This document shows, one piece after another, positions 63,157 through 64,000 of a stretch of 64,000 nt of DNA (within the stretch, counting starts at the first letter, position 1; every line of letters begins with the position of its first letter). This stretch comes from Acidobacteriota bacterium. GTDB taxonomy: Bacteria > Acidobacteriota > Blastocatellia > Pyrinomonadales > Pyrinomonadaceae. Made by a program: the position numbers and the translations under genes. The notes beneath the pieces were generated by a model. That model did no database searches, had not been told where the DNA came from, and saw nothing but the letters and a program-made list of their open reading frames with translations. The stretch spans positions 210,342 to 274,341 of the forward strand of contig JAHBSJ010000005.1 of the NCBI GenBank assembly GCA_019639155.1. The letters run 5' to 3'.

Positions 63157-63636
63157 ATGTGGATGAATCGTCAGTCTGCTCGTTTTTTTGCCTACGCAAT
63201 TGTGGTAATGTCGATATTCAATGCGGGTCAAATATCGGGATTTCAATTGGGGCATGATGAGGCATTTGCGGTTCTAGTGCCTCAAGGAAAGGAATTGAAT
63301 CTGACCCAACATGGTGAGGTCATTTACCTGAGTTTTTTCCGGGACCATCTCCTTGTGTTTCTTTTTGGTGTATTAGCAGTCATTGCGACTTACCTATCGT
63401 GGAGTCGTAGCCAATTTGTTCTTTTCTTAATCGCTTTAAGCGGAATCACGTTTTGGTCGATTGGCCTTCTAATGCAAAAGGCTGATCTTTTGATGCGGAG
63501 TCAGGATACAAGATATCCGTATCATGATTGGCTGATTTCTAGTTCAGTATCAGATTTGATCTGTGTTGTGTTGGCGGTAATGATTTTGATCGGCGTGTGT
63601 GTACTTTTATATGCTCACAAGAAATCCCAGATTTGA
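63157..63636 (+). CDS. Four-helix membrane protein, candidate immunity protein
   Basis: A 159-residue protein of no recognised family, with about four transmembrane helices (about 8-26, 62-80, 86-106 and 130-153) and a polar loop of about 35 residues between the first two. The ATG at 63157 has a strong AGGAGG (63143-63148). It starts 31 bp after the RHS stop and is followed by a copy of the RHS core, which is the usual position of an immunity gene. An integral membrane immunity protein would fit a toxin acting in the periplasm or membrane. By eye, the tip and this gene are richer in A+T than the RHS core, as for exchangeable cassettes. Confidence 0.6.
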   Translation: MWMNRQSARFFAYAIVVMSIFNAGQISGFQLGHDEAFAVLVPQGKELNLTQHGEVIYLSFFRDHLLVFLFGVLAVIATYLSWSRSQFVLFLIALSGITFWSIGLLMQKADLLMRSQDTRYPYHDWLISSSVSDLICVVLAVMILIGVCVLLYAHKKSQI

Positions 63637-63667
63637 AAGCTGGCCGGTGAGCATGGTCAAGCCTTGA

Positions 63668-64000
63668 GTTAATACTAACTCGACCGGCGAGAGTGTTGCT
63701 GTGCCGACGGAGGTCAACGGGAGTTTTGAGCCGACGGGAGACGACCTGACACGCGGGTGGTTGTGGAGCCGACAGGAATACGATTGGATGGGGCGTGTGG
63801 TAAAGAGCATCCCGACGGATTCCAACGGCACGGACGGCAAAGAGACACTGATCTCCTACGAGGGCTGCGGCTGTGCGGGCGGTCTGGTGACGACGGTTCA
63901 GGGGCCGCTGGTGCCGAGGGATGATGATCCGCAGACGAATGCGCGTCGAAAGCAGAAGAGCTACGAGGACATATTGGGCCGTGCTTTCAAGGCGGAGACC
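63668..64000 (+). pseudogene. Orphan fragment of the RHS core (runs off the window)
   Basis: An open frame with no start codon of its own evident. From 63701 it encodes VPTEVNGSFEPTGDDL onward, the same as residues 1166-1265 of the RHS protein. The stretch 63701-64000 corresponds to 60330-60629, with about a dozen base differences over 300. The first 33 bases (63668-63700) are not shared, so the copy begins sharply at 63701. It is truncated at its 5' end, lacks the signal and FG-GAP part, and continues beyond the window, where an alternative tip would be expected. The frame has no stop up to the edge, consistent with selection or recent duplication. Confidence 0.8.
63701..64000 (+). repeat. 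Direct repeat of RHS core DNA (with 60330-60629)
   Basis: At least 300 bp repeated in direct orientation 3371 bp apart, enclosing the RHS tip and the candidate immunity gene. Recombination between the copies would delete 3371 bp and join the RHS core to whatever tip lies downstream of the window. Confidence 0.9.

Overview
The window reads as a chromosomal segment of a moderately GC-rich, aerobic, Gram-negative bacterium. My best guess is an acidobacterium of the Blastocatellia/Pyrinomonadaceae type. This is an inference from the mix of genes: many secreted peptidases (tricorn-like, S41, S9, M1, M28), a very large secreted FG-GAP/YD-repeat protein, RNase J, Ser/Thr kinases with FHA domains, a ResBC-type cytochrome c maturation pair and a c-di-AMP riboswitch. 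There is no rRNA; one tRNA gene (Arg, anticodon TCG) was found.

Layout. 1-7.1 kb: the 5' end of uppP (minus strand), a REP-associated transposase (RAYT) bounded by perfect 25-bp inverted repeats, a cluster of REP-like palindromes, then a compact type I restriction-modification locus of hsdR, a HEPN-motif gene and an hsdM-hsdS fusion. 7.1-9.3 kb: poorly characterised accessory genes and a 21-bp tandem array. 9.3-17.6 kb: housekeeping genes (SDR, RNase J, diheme peroxidase, and an ftsY-ribD-rsmA operon with no spacing between genes). 17.6-18.4 kb: intergenic REPs and a second 21-bp array. 18.4-24.6 kb: signalling genes (HD-GYP; FHA-GAF-PP2C phosphatase; RDD protein; FHA/zinc-ribbon Ser/Thr kinase; zinc-ribbon FHA protein). 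24.8-30.3 kb: a MacAB-like efflux operon with two permeases and an unknown seven-helix protein. 30.3-43.9 kb: a proteolysis and peptide-uptake region (Yip1 protein, OppF/OppD ATPases, tricorn protease, CtpA, a tiny membrane protein, M28, S9 and M1 peptidases).

43.9-44.3 kb: a c-di-AMP (ydaO-type) riboswitch followed by a strong terminator but by no gene on its strand. 44.3-49.6 kb: respiratory assembly genes (DUF420, ctaE, ctaB; divergent resB-ccsA). 49.6-55.4 kb: a secreted hypothetical, an AAC(6')-like acetyltransferase, an S41 protein that has lost both catalytic residues, ruvX and a penicillin-acylase-family hydrolase. 55.5-56.1 kb: a cytochrome c lipoprotein and tRNA-Arg, followed by a terminator and a third 21-bp array. 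56.7-64 kb: a sigma70-like promoter, a 2096-residue RHS/YD-repeat protein with a distinct C-terminal tip, a four-helix membrane protein in the immunity-gene position, and a truncated second copy of the RHS core that runs off the window. The last arrangement is typical of a switchable polymorphic-toxin locus.

How the genes may work together: secreted peptidases could supply peptides to an Opp-type importer; the FHA kinase and PP2C phosphatase could form a phosphorylation switch; the ctaB/ctaE and resB/ccsA genes build heme-copper oxidase and c-type cytochromes. The most unusual items are the gene-less c-di-AMP riboswitch, the RHS tip/immunity/orphan-core arrangement, the HEPN gene inside the type I R-M operon, the catalytically dead S41 protein, and three unrelated 21-bp-period arrays, each close to a terminator.
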